From Acidimicrobiia bacterium (lineage in GTDB: Bacteria > Actinomycetota > Acidimicrobiia > IMCC26256 > BP-133), in assembly GCA_025934385.1 (NCBI GenBank), contig JAICYE010000019.1, positions 1 through 13,195 on the forward strand: DNA of 13,195 bases, read 5' to 3'. A program made the position numbers and the translations under genes. Under the pieces are notes generated by a model. That model had not been told where the DNA came from, did no database searches, and saw nothing but the letters and a program-made list of their open reading frames with translations. Positions 11,429 to 13,195 of the stretch are shown in pieces. Position 1 is the stretch's first letter, and each line of letters begins with the position of its first letter.

Positions 11429-13195
11429 TCAAGCCTTGAGGGCGACCGATACCACCGGCGTCGCCGGCGGCTGGTTGGCCAGAGAGCCGAAGAAGGCGAC
11501 GTCGCCGAAGGAGAAGGCTCCGCCGTCCTGGCCGACCATGAGGTAACCGGCCGGGCCGGGGACCACGGCCGACACCGGCCGGTTGAGCCGGACACCACCC
11601 ATCGACCCGAAGAACCCGGCATCGCCGAAGGCGAAGACGCCTCCGTCCGCCGCCACCAACCAATACCCCTGGCCGGACTGACTGGGGGACAGGCCGACGA
11701 CGGGCTGGTTCAGCCGCAGCGAACCGGTCGAACCGAAGAAGGCGGCGTCGCCGAACGTGAAGATGCCGCCATCGGAGGCGAAGAGCCAGTAGCCGTGGCC
11801 GGTCGGCGTCGCCACCGACCCGATCACCGGCCGGTTGAGGCCGAGCGCCGAGGTGTCGCCGAAGAAGCCTGCGTCGCCGAAGGGCACCGCCCGTCCCCGG
11901 GAGGTGAAGACCCAGTAGCCGGCCCCGCTGGGCGTGGCCGAGAGGCTGACGGCCCGCTCGCCCGGCGCCAGCGTGCCGGTGTCGACGTTGCCGTGCCATA
12001 CGGCGTCGCCGTAGGCCCGGACCCGGCCGGTGCTGTCGAGGACCCAGTAGCCGGCGCCGGACGGGGTGGGTTCGAGGTGCACCGCCGTGACCCCGGCCAG
12101 CAGGACCGTCTGGCCGAAGAACCCGGCGCCACCGAAGGGATCGACGTGGCCGTCGGCCGTCAGCATCCAGTAGCCCGACGAGGGCTGCAGCGTCCCGCCG
12201 CCGATCGGCAGCGTGGGGAGCGGGGGCAGGGGGAGACCGGGGATGCCGTTCGATCCGGAGCCGCCGCTCGTCGACTGGCCGGTCGTCCCGCTCGAGGTGA
12301 TCGAACCGCCCGAATCGGTCGGTGGCGACCCGGTGGCCACCGCCGACAGCGGCGCCCGGAGCAGCCAGCTGCTGTTCCACGTGTTCCAGTGCGTGGCCAG
12401 CCAGTTCAGTGCCGGCGGGGTGCCGGCGTAGAAGTAGTCGTCGTGGTTGCAGTCGAACAGGGCGTCGTTACGGCCGGTGCAGACCGTGATCATGGCGACG
12501 CCGCTGCCGTCGTCGTAACACATCTCGTCGGGCTCGTCGAAGCAGTGCCCGTTGATGGTGGCGTGGGGTGCACCCTGCTGCACGGCCCCCAGCGTGTGCA
12601 TGAGCTCGTGACCTTCGGCGTAGTTCCAGCAGGCGGAGTCGACCCGGGCGAACATCGCGGCGTAGCCGTTGTTGAGGTTGTTGAGCCCCGGCTTGGCGTC
12701 GGAGTACAGGCTGCCGATCCCGCACAGGACGTTGGAGTCCATCCACACCAGGTACTTCCGGTCGGCGCGGTTGTAGCCGAGGGCCTTGAGCTCCGACGTC
12801 GTGTTGGAGAACGAGTCGTCGCCGGCGGCGCTGAGGTGGACCACCGCCACCGACAGCTGGCAGCCGGTTCCCGACGGGTCGGGCTCGGTGACGAACTGGA
12901 CGTGGGCCACGCCGCCGGTCTCGGCCGCCGACTGGTTGAACTGCCAGTCGACCCGGGGGGCGTACGTCGAGCGGATGGCGGGGATGACGGTGGCCGAGCG
13001 GTCGGGGCGGTCGGCGGGCACGGCGTAGATCGCCTGGACCCGGTCACCGGAGACACCGTCGCTGATGCAGCCCACGCTGCCGAGCTCCTCGCCGCCGCCG
13101 ACGGCATCGGCGGTCCGGGAGACAGACGCGTCGGCCGCCACCCGCTGGTCGTTGCGGCCCTGGCGGACGTCGGTGCCGGGCGGGGCGGGGTCGGG
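11429..13195 (-). CDS. Metzincin-like zinc metalloprotease with C-terminal GYW repeats (5' end outside the window)
   Basis: The frame runs off the right edge, so the N-terminus and any signal peptide are missing; 588 residues are visible, counted from the edge. The catalytic part, about 40-280, contains GHELMHTLGAVQ with the zinc motif HELMH at 196-200 and Gly203. A probable Met-turn, DEMCYDDG, has Met225. Position 206, where metzincins have the third His ligand, is Gln; His211 or His217 may replace it. Eight cysteines in this part suggest disulfides and an extracellular location. A Gly/Ser/Thr then Pro-rich linker (about 281-335) leads to six repeats of about 42 residues that reach the C-terminus. 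The gene converges on the sulfur operon. Protease activity is inferred from the motif only. Confidence 0.8.
   Translation of the reverse strand, partial: PDPAPPGTDVRQGRNDQRVAADASVSRTADAVGGGEELGSVGCISDGVSGDRVQAIYAVPADRPDRSATVIPAIRSTYAPRVDWQFNQSAAETGGVAHVQFVTEPDPSGTGCQLSVAVVHLSAAGDDSFSNTTSELKALGYNRADRKYLVWMDSNVLCGIGSLYSDAKPGLNNLNNGYAAMFARVDSACWNYAEGHELMHTLGAVQQGAPHATINGHCFDEPDEMCYDDGSGVAMITVCTGRNDALFDCNHDDYFYAGTPPALNWLATHWNTWNSSWLLRAPLSAVATGSPPTDSGGSITSSGTTGQSTSGGSGSNGIPGLPLPPLPTLPIGGGTLQPSSGYWMLTADGHVDPFGGAGFFGQTVLLAGVTAVHLEPTPSGAGYWVLDSTGRVRAYGDAVWHGNVDTGTLAPGERAVSLSATPSGAGYWVFTSRGRAVPFGDAGFFGDTSALGLNRPVIGSVATPTGHGYWLFASDGGIFTFGDAAFFGSTGSLRLNQPVVGLSPSQSGQGYWLVAADGGVFAFGDAGFFGSMGGVRLNRPVSAVVPGPAGYLMVGQDGGAFSFGDVAFFGSLANQPPATPVVSVALKA
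11432..12175 (-). repeat. Six GYW...FGDAxFFGS protein repeats
   Basis: Units begin at GYW or GYL at visible residues 341, 382, 426, 468, 510 and 550, spaced 40-44 residues. The consensus is GYWLxxxDGGVFxFGDAxFFGS, then a variable turn and LNRPVVG. The last two complete copies (468 and 510) are the most alike. The first two are the most diverged: unit 1 has FGGAGFFGQ and unit 2 has YGDAVWHGN. The regular beta-rich pattern suggests blades of a beta-propeller, possibly for binding the cell wall or polysaccharide. That is inference; the repeat itself is seen directly. Confidence 0.8.

Noticed and set aside
1..13195. CRISPR arrays, insertion sequences or intact prophage genes
   Set aside because: No regularly spaced direct repeats, transposase, integrase or phage structural genes are visible in the window.

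Overview
The window is very GC-rich and codes densely on both strands. Three observations suggest an actinobacterium, most likely of the class Acidimicrobiia: a clear nucS gene (the mismatch endonuclease of Actinobacteria, which mostly lack MutS/MutL), a secreted protein ending in GYW...FGDAxFFGS repeats of a type I recall as common in Acidimicrobiia, and -10-like hexamers placed so close to start codons that the mRNAs would be leaderless. The taxonomic call is an inference from gene content, not a database match.

Layout. Bases 1-456 hold no convincing gene, but contain a pair of palindromes, a strong hairpin and a fragment resembling the 3' end of a serine tRNA gene. From about 457 to 2754 a minus-strand cluster runs right to left: a luciferase-like flavin/F420 oxidoreductase, an alpha/beta hydrolase, then, past a strong hairpin, a 45-residue membrane protein. 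Divergent from it at 2963 is a small secreted Gly/Tyr/His-rich protein. nucS (3528-4187) follows, then a protein that joins an AbiEi-type N-terminal domain to a DUF559/Vsr-like nuclease domain (4320-5288).

Bases 5432-11298 form a sulfur amino-acid locus of five tightly packed plus-strand genes. They are metX (homoserine O-acetyltransferase), a cystathionine beta-synthase with an unusual N-terminal extension of about 100 residues, a cystathionine gamma-lyase/synthase, metY (O-acetylhomoserine sulfhydrylase) and a CoA-binding-domain protein. MetX and MetY together make homocysteine from homoserine and sulfide. The two transsulfuration enzymes can turn homocysteine into cysteine, or, acting as a gamma-synthase, run in the opposite sense. 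Both directions of sulfur flow are therefore encoded side by side. Two ATGA overlaps couple the gamma-lyase gene to the beta-synthase gene and the CoA-binding gene to metY, and metY may have its own leaderless promoter.

The right end, convergent with this locus, is the 3' part of a minus-strand gene for a probably secreted metzincin-like zinc protease with six C-terminal GYW repeats. Its 5' end lies beyond the window. I do not see a wholly new multi-gene system. The most unusual points are the cystathionine beta-synthase extension, the conserved 8-nt spacing of leaderless promoter hexamers, the protease-repeat fusion with an atypical zinc motif, and the structured non-coding left end.
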